Positions 1 to 14,007 of a stretch of DNA of 64,000 nt are shown here, piece by piece (within the stretch, counting starts at the first letter, position 1; every line of letters begins with the position of its first letter). Under the pieces are notes generated by a model. It saw only the letters and a program-made list of their open reading frames with translations. It did no database searches and was not told the DNA's origin. The stretch covers positions 1 through 64,000 of the forward strand of contig JASANE010003362.1 in NCBI GenBank assembly GCA_030248225.1, given 5' to 3'. The DNA is from Trileptium ribeirensis (lineage: Eukaryota; Nematoda; Enoplea; Enoplida; Thoracostomopsidae). The translations under genes and the position numbers were made by a program.

Positions 1-2441
1 TCTTCATTGCGTCCTGGACATCAAGAATGTCTCTATAGCTGGCATCCTGGAGGGAGGGCAAGCTATGATAACATACATCTTAGGCGGTAGACTAATACAA
101 AAATCATCTTAGAAGGCAAGGTAATATAAACACATCTCAGGCATAGGTACCCATAGAAAGTAGCGGGGCTACTCTCTAGATTTTAAGCCTGCTTTCCGAC
201 GTTATAACGTCCGGCCGCTAAAGTTGACATGGGCAGAAATTTTCGATTAAACTAAGTTTCGTTTGATTAACTAAACGAAGAAGCCATGGCATAGAAAATC
301 AAAGCGCAATAATAGACAATAAAAAGACATTCAGTGAGCTGTAGAACTTGCGTTTTTTTACAAAATAAGTTACACCTTTTTAATCGCCTAAACGACGGAT
401 CAAAAGCCGTTCGTTTTCTCAATTTTGTTAGTGTTTAAAAAAATTTAAGTTAAGCGAAAGCCTAAGTTAGTTGTAATATCCATCTGTTACTGCTATATGA
501 AATTCTATGGCTAATTGTACGAAGTAGAACCTGCTTCGAGTACTTATCACTAAACGAATGTAGGCTGCGTTGCAGAGACGCTGCATAAATTCATTTACAA
601 ACTACGTGGTTGTACGGCGATATTGAAAGATCATATATTTTGTCAATGCTAAATTAGGATGGCAAGAACATGCGAATACCAGAGCCCAATGTAGTACTAG
701 GGGATACGTAGGTTTCTAGACGATTAATGACTGGATAAACCTAAAAGGGCTTGTGAAGCCAAGAATTTTAATAGATATAATTATGCTGTGGAAGACAAAA
801 TTTTCCCAGGGGACACCACGCTGAAGTGGGAAACCGTTTTTAATGCAACCATCCACTTTGGAGAAACTAGTTTAATAAGGTAAAATAAGGTTGTATGTAG
901 GCGATAACATAACATTTTAAATATATAATACAATACACATGTAAGACCACAAGTCCTCATAGCGGGTTAAAGATATTACCACGTAAGGTGTTGGGTCGCC
1001 CCCGACAGGTGCCTTAACCCCATGAAAGCGCCCCAGGCTCTGAACCTCCTGAGAGGTCAAAGGCCAACCCCCATGGTGCTGGCTGCTCCTCCGGTACCAC
1101 GGGCCTCGAGCATGTATGCGTAAAACATTCGTAAATTGGATATGAACATCTTAAAAATAACGCCAAGTAACCGCCAACTGAAAAAAAATTCTGCGGAATA
1201 GATTTCCAACATTGGTACTACTTAAATTTTCAAAATGCTAGCTTACCCTAGCTGTGTGAGCACATTAATTGAAATAAAAATAAACTTAGCCAGAGTATGA
1301 GTTTAAATAACGATATATGGCTGAGAAATAGTACAGAAAGAAATAAGCTAACCGTGCGTCATAGTACATTCTGTACAAAAACCTTTGAAGAAAAATTTAG
1401 GTAACCGACATGTCTGACAAAACTTAAGTATGCAACTGGCACCGCTCTGACAATGCAGGGCAACTTTATGCTCGTTTGTTGTTTCATCTTGCAGTTAGGC
1501 CATAAATTGCTCCCGACAGAAATGTTACCAGCCGAAATGACTGTAACTAGGTTGCACACAATCCAGCTATCCCATCAGAAATAATTAGGCTGCCATAAGG
1601 CATGAGCTTCTGCCAGTGTGGAATGAGCTCCAGGGGTTATAAATGCGCCAGCATTTAAAAGCACTAACCTAAAAGCAACACAAACAGAATAACTAATGTA
1701 CAGGCATGTTCATCATCATCAAAAAAACCCCGGCCTGATCAGACGGATATATTCACATTTTTTGGAGTTTTGCTTTGCGTGCTTTACACCAATATATAGA
1801 GGGTTTGGTAAATGTTAATGTTATGATTTTATGGATATTAGCTGCTTCGAGGAAACGTTTGTGATATATGTATATGTCCGATATCTCAGCACTGACTACA
1901 CACCTACGCTGGGATAGGGACTTATCAATGCGTAAGAAGAGGGGTAGGATTTCTTGCCGCGTTTCCAATCCCAAGCTAGCATTCAACGTTATATTAAAAC
2001 ATCTTTTATAAGCAACGAAAATTATTAATAATTTTGAGTTCTAGTAAAAGTGCCTTCGTAATTTGAACTTTTACCCAAATGTGTTAAGTTTAGACGGAGT
2101 CAATACAACACTAAAACGTGTACGATTTTCATATAAACAAAGTGTGTTCCCACACCTTATTAAAACTATGTAGTGGTTGGACTCAAAATTTTTTACATAT
2201 TTTGAATAACACGACATCCAGTGTATTAAAATCGTAATCACACGTGCATTAGGTATATATTTTTTCTAGATATATATAAGGATGCACTAATATACAGCTC
2301 ATGTTTGTACCACAACTAGTATATACTGGCAATGCGTCTTTAAAGTCAATTACCCATTTAAAGTTTGAGAATAGGTTGAGGACGTTTCGTCCCCAAGACC
2401 TCTAATCATTTGCTTTACCGAATAAAACTGCGTTTCGAGCA

Positions 2442-2494
<53 letters not shown>

Positions 2495-5047
2495 AGTCTT
2501 TCGCCCCTATACTCAAGTCTGACGATTTGTTTGACACTATAAATGTCCAAACACCTAAAATGTTTGCCAAATAGATATTATATACATAGCACGTTCTTAG
2601 ACCACATAATGTTCAAACATCGAAATTCAGGATTGTCGCCTTAATTTAATCAATGTTCAGCAATTTAAGCTGGTATGGAGGCCATGATTGAACATGACTT
2701 TCATACAAACCGAGGAGCACTGCTCAAATTTTTAGTTATATGTAAGCAATATAAATACATTTTAATAAAACGTCAATAATATAATCGCTCAGTCAAACAA
2801 TACATGCAACGGTTGTCAATTTTAATTCCGAGTATAATATATTACAACATGTTCAGTTCGCACCACAACACTATAGCACAAATCAGCACATATATGTCAT
2901 GTAAATAGTTCAATGGCTAATATGATAGACATTTTACAAAATTACATTTAAAATATGTATCTTTGTAGTGTCCATTTAGTCTTGAATATATGTAAATTTA
3001 GGTATAATTGTACATATTAAAGACATGACTCCTCAAATGAAATTTTCCATGTCGGTTCATTCAATCCAATGACACTGAAGACACTTTTCTCCCGCTTCTT
3101 GAACTCAACAAAATGTTAATTACTTTCAAGTAATGAATTGATCATTTTAAGACACCTTCGTTAACTCGAATAGTTATTACGTACATATATATACTATAAA
3201 TCAATGTAGGGCAACAGCAAGCATTGGCAGCTGATAATTCAACAGGGGTATTGTACCACTGTCAGAAACGATGAGCTTCTGAATTTGTACAAGTAAGTCG
3301 TGCAACACCGAATTGTGTGCTTCCACAGAGACCCGGGGAAGGGCCAGGTACTGCCTCAAGACTTTAGCCCTCGGAAAGTGGGTACACACAGCGACCGATT
3401 TTTTTGCAACCTCAGATCAGTCAAAAAATTACATAATTGATCGACTCGGGTAACACAGAATTACTAAGCTTGACCAATTCCTCAGTACAAATTGCTGGTG
3501 GATGGTGGGGTTGGGCAGCAGAGAGGTGACCTGCGAAGGTATGTTACGTTCTCCGTCGTTTAGCAGAGAAGTGATAGATAAATACTGGCAGACCATTCAC
3601 TGGTATAATGTACGTGAATCTAATTACAGTATAGTTTGACTTGTATAATGGTGAAATTCCCAAGCCACCTATATATCCGTATTCTGTCCAAATAAAATTA
3701 CCTACCGTACCATATTTCACAACTGAACGAATAAATAAACCCGACCGCACTGTTGCAAGCAACGTTCATAAACCATTCTAGAAAATGTTCCTCAATTCTT
3801 TGAGGAACATTGCAAAGCGAACGAATAACAACGCATGTGTAAACAAACATCATACGACAAATACAATCATTACAATGCATCGCGTTACGCGCTGCTGCAA
3901 AATTATGCACGAAAGAAAATGGGCTTGAAAAATTTATGAGCCCATTGGTACAATCCAAATGGAGGCGGCTAGCAACTATTATTTACAGTACTTCGCGGGC
4001 TCCAAAAATTTGGCAACCACACATCTCTGGAGCAACGGAATGATGGTGGCCAAGGGATAGCTAGGAACCAGCAGCCAAGAAGCTTCTCTTACAATGATAC
4101 GAATTTAATATTAATAGAGCAGGTAGCTACACACGTTTCGAGTAAAGGCAGCGTGGATAAATTGGTGATCGGTGTATTGCCATATGTTTGACAAACTAAA
4201 ATCCACTGTATACAAGTCAGTTATTCGCCCCTTTGCTATTTATGGCGACAAATATTGGCCTTGACATGTCCATGTCAACCAAGACATAGAGCGTTGTCTA
4301 TGTTTTGTGGAGAGGAAAATGCCCTATGAGTGAGTTGCGTCTTCGACGAAGCCATGTGAGAAATCATCATGCAATGCGTTACGGAGTAGCTCCGACATCT
4401 CATATATTTACGCGACAGCGGGCTATGTTGCCAAGGCCGCGTCTTACGAGTAGACCCGTCGACACATGCAAAATAAAGTTACTCGTTTGAGTAAACGATC
4501 GAAACGAAAGTCAAAGGAGCGTTGGATAACGTGCTTCCTACACACATATAACAGTGCGCCTGGAGTTCCTACAAAATGACGGAAACCAGCGACGGTATGC
4601 TTTGAGCAGGACTGTAGACGCATACATGCCAATGCAAGTCCAAAACGCTCAAGCTATGATTCATCGATGTCGCTCTGATTTAAAATATATATACAAATTC
4701 TTCCAATCAATCACTGGACCTAAAACGATATTCATTTACAATATAAACGATAATTATTAACGTCATTGTACTATTAATGGTAATGAATCTGTTGTAACGA
4801 GTAGTCGAAATTCGAAATATGGTGTCTGCGATAACGCCATCGGTTGACATACAAAATTTTAGACGGATTAGCACTCAACATATAATGCATCAGGAATTTT
4901 AATTTCTATCACTTCTAGCGTTACGTAGCCAACTCCTTCTGACCCGATTGTTCCAAATGCAACGTAGTGCTCCGTCTGATTAGTTATTTCGACGGAACGA
5001 GTAAAACAAGTGTAAAAGTCTACCCGAAGTCACATCCCTATGTTATG
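1..5047. other. Intergenic DNA 3' of PPP1R11, nothing recognised
   Basis: This is AT-rich sequence with only short chance reading frames. A GC-richer patch at about 960-1110 and another at 4300-4680 look like decayed repeat or coding material, but I could not assign either. The longest sensible minus-strand stretch, about 3201-3410, has no start or family resemblance I recognise. Confidence 0.5.
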
Positions 5048-8000
5048 TTATTTTCCAGTAGCGCCGGCAGTGGGACCAGATGAACCACGACCCTTTGCCG
5101 CATCTGAAGATCCGCTTCCACCGCCACTATCTTGCTGTTTGGGCTTTCGCTTCTCGACATGCCCTCGACAATGACCACACTCGTCATCGCTAGTCTCGCT
5201 GTCGCTCTCGTCCCATTTACGTGGCTTTTGATAAATACAACAGCCTAAAAATGATTTAACCGAAGATTAGGGGTTGCAACTCAGGTGTAAACCAATGTAT
5301 CCACACACTAATAACGGTACTTAGTTTCTCCATCATATGATTGTGTTGAAATAAACACGCAGTCCTGACTTAAAACTTGAATATTTTTAATGAACTAAGA
5401 CTGTTTATCGCGCAAGGTTCAAAACTAATGTCAAGGATATCCAATTTAATCCACATTTTAATACAATAAACCGAGTGCAAGTAAATTAGCACGCTACAAT
5501 TAACTTCTTGTTATATTGCGACGGAATTGATGCAGCTTTTTGAATTTCGCTATCCCGAATTGCACCCAGTCAACGCTGCATCACTAGTGAACCTCTACAT
5601 AAATTGTTTCAACTAGCGCTGGGCAAGGATATCCGGATATAACCCGGGACGCCAGCAAGTTTGCTAATCCGGATATCCTGACGCTGCAAACACTAACCAG
5701 TTGCAAAATTAGTGGCTTCTCGGAGAAAAGCCACAATTCTTTGATTTGAGGTTATCGAGAAGACACTGTTCACAGCGATGCATTCGTATGGCTTTTTGGG
5801 AATGAGATTCCGTTGGTTCCATGTAGCTTTAATTTTAGGCGGATCCTTGTCCGGTTATTTTATTTTGCAAGGTCCGGGTCCGGGTACTGCCAAAACCAGG
5901 ACAGCTTGTCTGCGATACTGGTTTAATGGCGGATTTTGGTTAAAAACCCTCTGCTTCTAGCTCGCTCGATTTAATATACAGTAACATATTATGTTGACAA
6001 TAGTCATGCTCGCCAAAAAGAACCATCTTATGACTGATTATAATGTGAAATTAAATTGTGTTCATATATGAGATGGTTATGTTGGAAAATGTAACAGTCG
6101 CCGAAAATAACTGCTACTAACTCTAAGGATCCTCCATTCTAGGTCATGACCTGGTCAAAAAATTAATTTTCAAAAGTTTATGCTCGCTCGCTGCTCAAAC
6201 GATGCTATCTCGCACTAAAGACGCAGGCAATGTACAACTGTAGCCGTAACTTTTAATATATGCCACATACAAAGTTAGTTGAATTGTACTTACACGTAAA
6301 GGGTAAAACAATTTTACCATGTTGACAAGAAAACTTTCCCAATTATTATTATTACAGAGGATTCAAGTTAAATAATTTGCACTTGATGTTAAACTACTAT
6401 ATAATAGACCAAGCACTTTAAAGCGCGAGGAAAAAAATTCGTACCATTAATTTTATGGGTGCCCTTCGAGCTTACCTTAAATCCAATCCTATCTACCGTA
6501 TAAAAAAAGTAGAACTAGTGTAAGATGTTTAACCAGTAGACGATACGTTAAACGTCAAACATTAGATTATTAGCTAAAGAATACAACAGAGAGAACGTTT
6601 TGGTTTCGTGTTTAAATTCAAATGTTTTCAGTTGCCACCACAGCAAAGCGCCAACAACGATAAGGCAAACAGTGAAATGATCGCTAAAGACTACGAGTCA
6701 TTTCGAGTTATACGTTACCGGCTATATTGTTATATATAACATGTATATGTATAAAACTACAATATATATGTATATTTATCATTTATATGTGTAGTTCAGG
6801 TCCGGGTATTGGTTTTCAAAAATTTCGGGTTCGTGTTCGGTTATTCTATTTTGCAAATTCCGGGTCCGGTTTAAGGTATTAATTGTGAAAAGTTGCAACT
6901 CGACATAGTACACAAAACAATTCAAAACACATCACCTACATTTTGATTTCTTTTTGCCCATGTTTTCGTTATCTACAGTTTCCGCACTCCATTCGACTCT
7001 TCTCGATGTAGGCTGTTCTTCCAAGCGTAACCGAAGTCGTGGGCTGGTTGCCGTGGATTGCTAAAAATACGACAACAATCCTTCGAGACATTTCTAAACA
7101 AAACCAATAGTTGCAGAAACGTGAGTTTGTAAAAATTAGAGTTCGCTTATTTATGCGAAACCTATAGATGGCTCATTCAAATATAAAACGCTTTACAATA
7201 ATTGTTATGTAACTCCTAGAAATAAGGTATATATATATGTTATAAGAATATTTATAGTAGTCTGCTCTTATTGTGGTTGATACATACGTGTAGGCAGACA
7301 ACGATATATTGTAGCACATTATAACAATTATCCATCCCTTGCAATCTGGAGCCGCCAATGACAACTTTCAATAGCTATAAGTACTCTAAATTATTTTTTA
7401 TGACGCGATACCATGTTCATGCTTGAAAGTTTTGACCTATGCAATGTTTGTACATGTCATGCCCCGGTATGCATCTCAGGTTAAGCTAGCTATATCTGAG
7501 AATAGACCGCAGTTTTCTGGATGGTTTAAACAAACGGCTGCCACAAGCAGCCATCTGGAGTAGTTTCAATAATAGAAGGTTACAATGAACAAATAATTCC
7601 TCTTCCTGATGTATTGTGCTGATGGTATACAAGACAATTTGTTGAGTTCAAATTCTAATTATGACACTTATCACAGTACATTTATATAAATGCGCTTTAT
7701 CATATTATCTTGTATAAAAATATAGAGAATTTTAAACAAAACATTTAATCAGAATTTCGAAATCAGCTTGGTTTTTACCTTTTGATAAAACTCGAGTAAT
7801 ATTTTGCGTGAAATCTAAATTCTGCCTAGTCCCTGCCTTATATGTGTATCTCCAATTTTTCTGTAAGGCCCCACTGTAAAAATTTAGGGCTATTGAAGTA
7901 CCCCCTTTCCAGCCACCCGTAAAATCACACCCACTAGACACAAAACACTGAAAAAAATTTTATTACAATATCTTTTCGAAGTTAAAAATTTCATAAATTA

Positions 8001-11000
8001 AGTAGTAATTTGCGTAAATATTCGATTACATACATATCGGCAGCATTTATGAGGCTGTTTATCAGCTATTTCACCGCTTTACATTGAAAACACGGCATAT
8101 TGTCTTTTGACATTTTTTAATTTCCAACCTTCCGTTAAAACAGTGAGCCCATTTCATGGCTCTTTGATAACATCTTCGGCGAATAGTCCATCTAATAATA
8201 TTTATAAATTTAAGCTTCAAGGTTTTGTTTTAATATCTATGCAGAAAAATACAAACATTGCAACAGCGAAATTGCGGGTAAATTATGCCTCAAAAATGTT
8301 TGCACAAAACTTAATATATTATATTAAGTAAAGAAAAACGGCTGACAAAACATCCTCACCACCTTCTTGCGGTGCCGGCTGGGTACAGAAACACTTTGTA
8401 ACTAACGGTGTAGGTCTCTGACGATAAGTGGGCCGACGCCCTTGTCAGAGCATTTCTCAGCCGCATAAAATGGCAATGTTAATTAAAAATTTGGACAAGG
8501 TTTGGGCATTCCCCGTAGGCAACACGCGTTGTCCACGCCCGAACGATGTCAAAAACGGGAGAGGACCACCTACCCGTGGACTGGACGGTTTAAAGAAGCT
8601 AACTACAACTACAACTCGGCACCATCAACATTAGGATCATGACGGGTCAAAGCCGAAAACTTGCCCCATACCCTCGGCATCGACATCGAGTGCGTCCAAG
8701 AAACAAAGTGGAAAGGCGCAACGGCGAGTGAGATTGGAGGAGGATTTAAGCTATTTTACAACGGCGAGCGTACGGCTCACTCAAAAGGACGCTAGCATTG
8801 TAGTCAGCAAAAGCCTTCGGGATAATGTCATCGAAGTCAGGACGGACTCATGTCAGCCAAGATCGATCAGAACACAGTTATTATCCGAGTCGCCTCGTGC
8901 TGCTTATCGCAGAACAACTGCCCGGATAACGAAAAAGGCTAGTTTTGGGAAAGCATTGATGCACATTATAACATTCGAGCCTAGCGAGCCCGCGGTAATT
9001 AGAGTGATCTCAACGGCCAAGTCTTATTAACGAGGGCATGACTACACGCAATGGCATGGTGATACATTTTTCGGCACCCGTAACGACGATGGCAACCGCA
9101 TCTCAGACTACGTCGAAGCGCACGACCTCGTCTACCCAAAAAGTATTGCAAGAAGTAGCCGGCGTATATGATAACTTAGACAAGCGGCGACCGAACGACC
9201 CAAATTGACTTTTGGCTATTGCGCCGGCGACCGATGTAAAGATGATCCCGTCAAACAACATTACTTCCTAACCCGTCTCCTCGACCTGGACCATACAACT
9301 TAACCTTGGACAGAGGCGGAAAACGCGAAGCATGCTAACAAGAAGGATCAAGTGATGGCGCCAACCAAAAGGAAAAGCTCAACTGATGGCTCGACTTAAT
9401 ACAGTCGATGTGGATCTTCAGCCTTGAACAATCAGTGGCAGCTATCTAGGACGACATGGCAAATCTGATTCACAAGACAAAGCCATGAAAAAAGTTCACT
9501 GACAAGCAAACACGATGGTGGAATGAAGAGGTGCAGAAAGTTGCTAAGCAGAACAAAGTCGCTCTTAACATTTGGCGCAAACTCATGACGACGTAGACTA
9601 CCAGCAATACAAGACGGCCATTCGGCAGTGAAACAGCCACTAGCTGCTAGGGCTAAAGCTGCGCTCTACAACCGGCTATACGAAGAACTTGACATGTCTG
9701 AAAAAGTGAACAAGGTCTATCGCCTTGCCAAAACCCCTCACAGTTTGACGCAGGATGTTGGTCAGACCAAGCAGATCAAAGTCCAATATCATCAAATTCA
9801 GGCGGAATCCAGTTAACATCCTCCAGAGCGTTTTGCCGACTGTTTGCAATGAGGAGTTTCCTCACCCAAAAATCCAAAGAGCGTACGCTGTGATTGGACC
9901 CTTACCAGCTATACCTGTCTGTTTTAGAAGCGGAAAGAGCCATCAGGAAAGTGAAAAACGGCAAGGCCACTGTGCTCACATCCGTACAGAAGTATGAAAG
10001 ATCCTTGTCCACCGTGGATTTGACGTCCTTGCTGGTCTCTTTTACCGAATTGTCGACGAAGGCGTAGCCCGAGCTGTTTTGGCAACAGCCACTACTCTAC
10101 CAATCTGGAGAGGCAAATGAGACGCCAGGGAATGCTACAACTACAGACCAATTCACCTTCTTTGGCACTCAAAGAAAATTGTTGCGCGTCCTAAGCGCCA
10201 TGCTTCGTAGGGACGTCAGCATAGCGCCAAACCATTGTAGTTTTTTCAAGGGTTGTGGCACGGAGGCTATCCGCACAGCAAGACTTGTTCGGAGGAACAC
10301 CGGTAGAAGCACATGCCCATGTACATGATATTTCTCGACCTAAATAAAGCGTTCTATCGAGTCCACACGAGCTCATCTGGCGTTCTTTTTGATCACATAA
10401 TGTGCCTGACGATCCAGCTGCTCTACCAAAACGTCAACAATAGCAGTGTCCGAACTACTGTGGGCACCCCGCTACCGTTCGCCATCAATGTCGGCGTCCA
10501 CCAAAATTCAGTTCTCTCGTCATTCATGTTTGTACTCTGCGAGGATACGGCGACAGCGGACATCCAGGCGCCCCACTGACGGTCACTATTTTACACACAC
10601 GATGTATTTCTAGCAGAATAAAAACGCCATGAACACATATGGAAGAGGTGATTAGATGAGAACATAATGATGCTGGATACGAACAAGACCGATTACATAA
10701 TGTTAACCTCAAACAGCTGAAACGATCAGAATCAACAGGGAAGACCTCCAGAAACTGAGGCAGTTTAAATATCTCAGCTCCATAATCAGCAGCGACGGCG
10801 AAACTCTCGAAGACGTATGGGCTCGCGTAAACGTCTCATTGATCAAGCAACGCGGGGTAACAGTACGTATTTTCCTAACGCCGGACAAAATCAGACTTAA
10901 GGCCAAAGTAGTGTAATCCGACCAAAAAATGTACTATGCTATATGGATCGGAATGTTGATAAATCCACCTGCTCAACGAAAATGTGCGCCGGCGACTGGT

Positions 11001-12337
11001 AGTAAAGCTTATCATAGAAAAATATGTAAAAAGGAAAGCTACGCTGGTACAGCCACGTAATGCAAATCAACCATAACTTGGTAACCCACACAGCAATGCA
11101 CCTGAACCCTCACTACCGACGGTCACGAGGACAGCTTAGGAAACGATGGCTGGATCGAATCATCTAAGACATGCACAGTGTAAAAGTTGCGAGAGAAGAC
11201 GTCCACATCCGCGCCAAATGGAGACGACCTTGCCAAAAGCGGACACCGCTGATGTTTGGGGTTAACTTAACGAAGAAGAAGATATTAAGTAAAGAAAAAT
11301 GACATTTAACTATAACATATATATAAATACTAATTTAGTAATGTTTATGTACTAGTTTACTGTTTCAGAAAAATAATGGCACAACATCAAAAGTATTTGT
11401 TGGGAGCAGTAAATTTGGAGTAATTCCTAGAACCCTTTACCCCGAAATAGGTCAATTTTGATGATACGGTATCAACAATTCGATTCAACCCAACAAGGCG
11501 GTTCAGAAAATATCCAGTCCAGCTATATGTATGGCAAAAATTTTTCGTTTTTTAGTTCCCAAATCGTACCCATAATACTCGAAAAAATGTTCGCGATAAA
11601 AATATAATTATATATATTTAGTTATTTAACGAGCTGACCGGTGATGTAAAATCAGCTCAATGAGATTTAGGATTATAAGGCCTAAAGTTAACTTTAACAT
11701 AGGATTTTACATTAATGACAATAACTCCTTAACCCGCCGGAAAAAAGTGTGGCGATCAATCTGCAATTGGCATGAATTTATAGGTTCGAGATTTTGCGAA
11801 AAAGTGACACAATATTTGGCAACAGACGAACTATTTTGAAGTTGAATGCATATAAACAATAGACATTCTTACAAAATTTAAAATATAATACCGACAGCTG
11901 CATTTAAAAATATCTGGGTTCATACGTAATTTATAATGCAAAATGTTGTATATAATCGTATTCTATTAAACTCAAAATTTGTGACACTTCCATATTTATG
12001 GACCACAAGAAATAAACCAGAAATTATTAAAACTTCTTGTCTCACAAGTTCAAATAAAATTTCTGGGTGTATCATTGTTTACATAGTCATTTTTATCTGC
12101 TGAGACAAGAAATTTCTGGCGACTAATTTATCCGTCTAAGATTTCGAAATATGAAAGACAAATCCTAAATTTAACTCTGCTATTCCGCTGAATCTGCTAT
12201 TAACGCACACTTGATGATCCACCCAACAGTTAAAACCGCTTGGTACAAGATTTGATTGAATATACCTGAGTTGTTGCAGTCGTTTGTTCTGGAATGCTCA
12301 GCGTAGACGACGGTTGCACAACACGAGTACGACTCAT
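5048..12337 (-). CDS. PPP1R11: Protein phosphatase 1 regulatory subunit 11 (inhibitor-3), three exons
   Basis: This is a small, heat-stable type inhibitor of protein phosphatase 1; vertebrate PPP1R11 has also been described as a RING-like ubiquitin ligase. The coding exons are 12266-12337 (24 codons from the ATG), 6940-7060 (121 bp) and 5048-5244 (197 bp, ending in TAA). Donors read GTATAT and GTAGGT, and both acceptors read TTTTTAG. Joining them gives 390 bp, or 129 aa, against 126 aa in human. The diagnostic parts are a basic LRLRL stretch (33-37), the PP1-docking motif RVEW (45-48), a VDNENMG segment, the family signature SKCCCIY.KP (63-72), an acidic Ser-rich patch, and a CGHCRGH cysteine/histidine cluster (87-93). 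The C-terminus is Gly/Ser-rich, as expected for a poorly conserved tail. A possible splice acceptor lies 2 bp before the ATG. The exons are too short to appear as ordinary ORFs. Identification is firm; the 5' UTR is not resolved. Confidence 0.93.
5626..5679. repeat. Perfect 13-bp inverted repeat
   Basis: The arms AGGATATCCGGAT (5626-5638) and its exact reverse complement (5667-5679) flank a 28-bp spacer inside PPP1R11 intron 2. Further copies of CCGGGT/TCCGGG-type words at 5865-5885 and 6797-6880 suggest this belongs to a small non-autonomous DNA transposon. I could not define the element's ends or a target duplication. Confidence 0.6.
8321..8338. repeat. Left target-site duplication of the RTE element
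   Basis: The 18-bp word ATATTAAGTAAAGAAAAA immediately precedes the first base of the LINE, and the identical word follows its last base. Confidence 0.9.
8339..11281 (+). mobile_element. Degenerate RTE-type LINE in PPP1R11 intron 1
   Basis: This is a 2.9-kb non-LTR retrotransposon copy, antisense to the host gene. An 18-bp target duplication, ATATTAAGTAAAGAAAAA, flanks it exactly. The APE-type endonuclease is seen in pieces from about 8672 (a VQETKWKG motif, then GGGFKLFYNGE). The reverse transcriptase is seen at 10328-10366 (FLDLNKAF) and about 10490-10545 (a GVHQNSVLS motif in place of GVRQG..LS). The catalytic motif at about 10592-10618 reads YTHDVFLAE, so the aspartate pair is broken. 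Near 11000-11165 a C-terminal RLRWYSHVM ... RKRWLDRI stretch is typical of RTE elements. There is no long tail; the copy ends in a short GAA-type repeat. Many stops and frameshifts show it is dead. Confidence 0.88.
11282..11299. repeat. Right target-site duplication of the RTE element
   Basis: This is an exact copy of bases 8321-8338, lying directly after the GAA-rich 3' end of the LINE. Confidence 0.9.
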
Positions 12338-13800
12338 AGCTAATACGTAATAATGTATATTATTGCTGACCAAGCACAAGTTCTAAACTAATATCCTGTC
12401 TTATATATCGTCAAGTAGTGATTTCAGAGTGTTTAATATTTAATTTGGAGAAACATACACAGCTATAACGAACTAAACATCAGCAATCTTGTCTGAATAG
12501 TTGAAAGGTTATGCTCGCTTATTGCGCATTTAGAGACTTACATTGTGAAAGTTCATGGAGGGTAAATTGCTCACGCAAATGACACCAATAAGCCGATCGG
12601 AGACATTGCTGTTTTCATGTATTTTGGGTCTAATGTCCTCACTTTTCACTCAAATCATATAGCCCGAAAACAATGCGAAGCGAAACATTATATACAGCTT
12701 TATCGAGCTTTTTTCTACAAAATAAGATCAATTTGACTCAGATATCTTCATCGGTTGTCGAGATATAAACAATGCGCAACGTGATTTTCCGGAGGAACAT
12801 GTTGGATCCCGACTTCGCGAATAATGAAATGGCACAAATAGAGATTTCAAATTTTCAAACGAGCCATCGCACGAATCAGCCCACCAAGCCAAAGCTGAAT
12901 TTTGTGTGTCGCCCTAGCAACCCAATAATGAACATTTCATCTCTATCCGGCTATTACAAATTCTTTGCTTCGCTCGTTTCACTCACTACACTCAAAATTC
13001 AATAAGTTATATTTTGAAAAGAGATAAAGGCATGGTTAAATATTTAGTCAGTATGGATGCAAACCAAATAATAAACATACTTCACAAGACTTATTATCAA
13101 GTCCGAAGCATGTATAATCTTTGAAACACATCTGATACTTGAAACAGAGCAAGCAGAATTTCCACTGAGCGTAATAAGAAGAAAAATCGTGAAAAATCAA
13201 AAATTTTTACCTATCGCCGTCACTCATAACTGATCTTCAAGTGGACAGATTTTGACAAAATTATTCTGTTCGATAGCAAAAGAATGTCGACGTGGCCTTT
13301 GGTTAAACGCTAAAATCTCCGACCACGTATTCCTGCCCAAAATGGCAAAAACATCGCCACCGGTGGAACCGACACTATCCGCAAGATACATATATACTCC
13401 ATATGTTGTATTTTATGTCTCTGATACCCATCTCGCAGCCAGCACGGAATTAGACATGGAAATGTAGTGAGGCGCAGGTATGATTCTAATTTCAGCAAGG
13501 CGGCAGTAGCATCCGATCTCCATATTAGATAACATACTTTTCACTTATGCTTAACAGTAGGTGCTAGAAAACGTAGAAATATGAAAAGCAGCAGGCTGAA
13601 TAGATGGGTTGTTTGTGATACGAGCGTACCAACTGTAGTCTTGTTATGCGCAAGCTGGAGCTTTCGCAAATACTTAAACCAGTTATACATGTATTTTACG
13701 TTGGTTCGATTCGATTCAACGGTATGCATGGTGTTTCAGGTGGCCTCATTATCAAAGCAACAAAAAAATTAATCATAATTTTAAGCGAACGGCCATTCAA
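12338..13800. other. Upstream region of PPP1R11, no gene seen
   Basis: This AT-rich stretch should hold the PPP1R11 promoter on the minus strand. I see no clear promoter element and no supported coding exon. The short open frames at 12772-13005 and 13252-13467 have no recognisable motifs. Confidence 0.4.
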
Positions 13801-14007
13801 GTGATAGCCGATGAGCTTCTCTCGTATGAACGACGACTTCTGATACATAAGCTACAAACATTGGAAACCAGGAGGTTGGGAGCCGACACGATATCCATCT
13901 ACAAAATGGCCCGCGTTATGATAGATCTGCCGCTGTCACAGCTGTTCGTTCTCGGCAATGATAATCAATGTCGTCGAAATCATCATTTAATTGCTCTCGA
14001 TATTTAA
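13801..14007 (+). pseudogene. CR1-like LINE 3'-end fragment
   Basis: The translation contains a SYERRL..HKLQTLETRRLGADTISIYKM arrangement. It matches the conserved segment just after the reverse transcriptase thumb of CR1/Jockey-type LINEs (YEERL..LGL.TL..RRLRGDLI..YKI). Only this piece is left, about 68 codons, with no RT core around it. The same segment recurs, better preserved, at about 27360-27430. Confidence 0.6.

Noticed and set aside
3201..3410. Minus-strand coding exon
   Set aside because: The frame is open for about 70 codons, but I recognised no family and no matching splice partner.
5866..5890. hAT terminal repeat
   Set aside because: The CCGGGT words resemble the hAT subterminal motif, but no CAGGG terminus or 8-bp duplication could be found.
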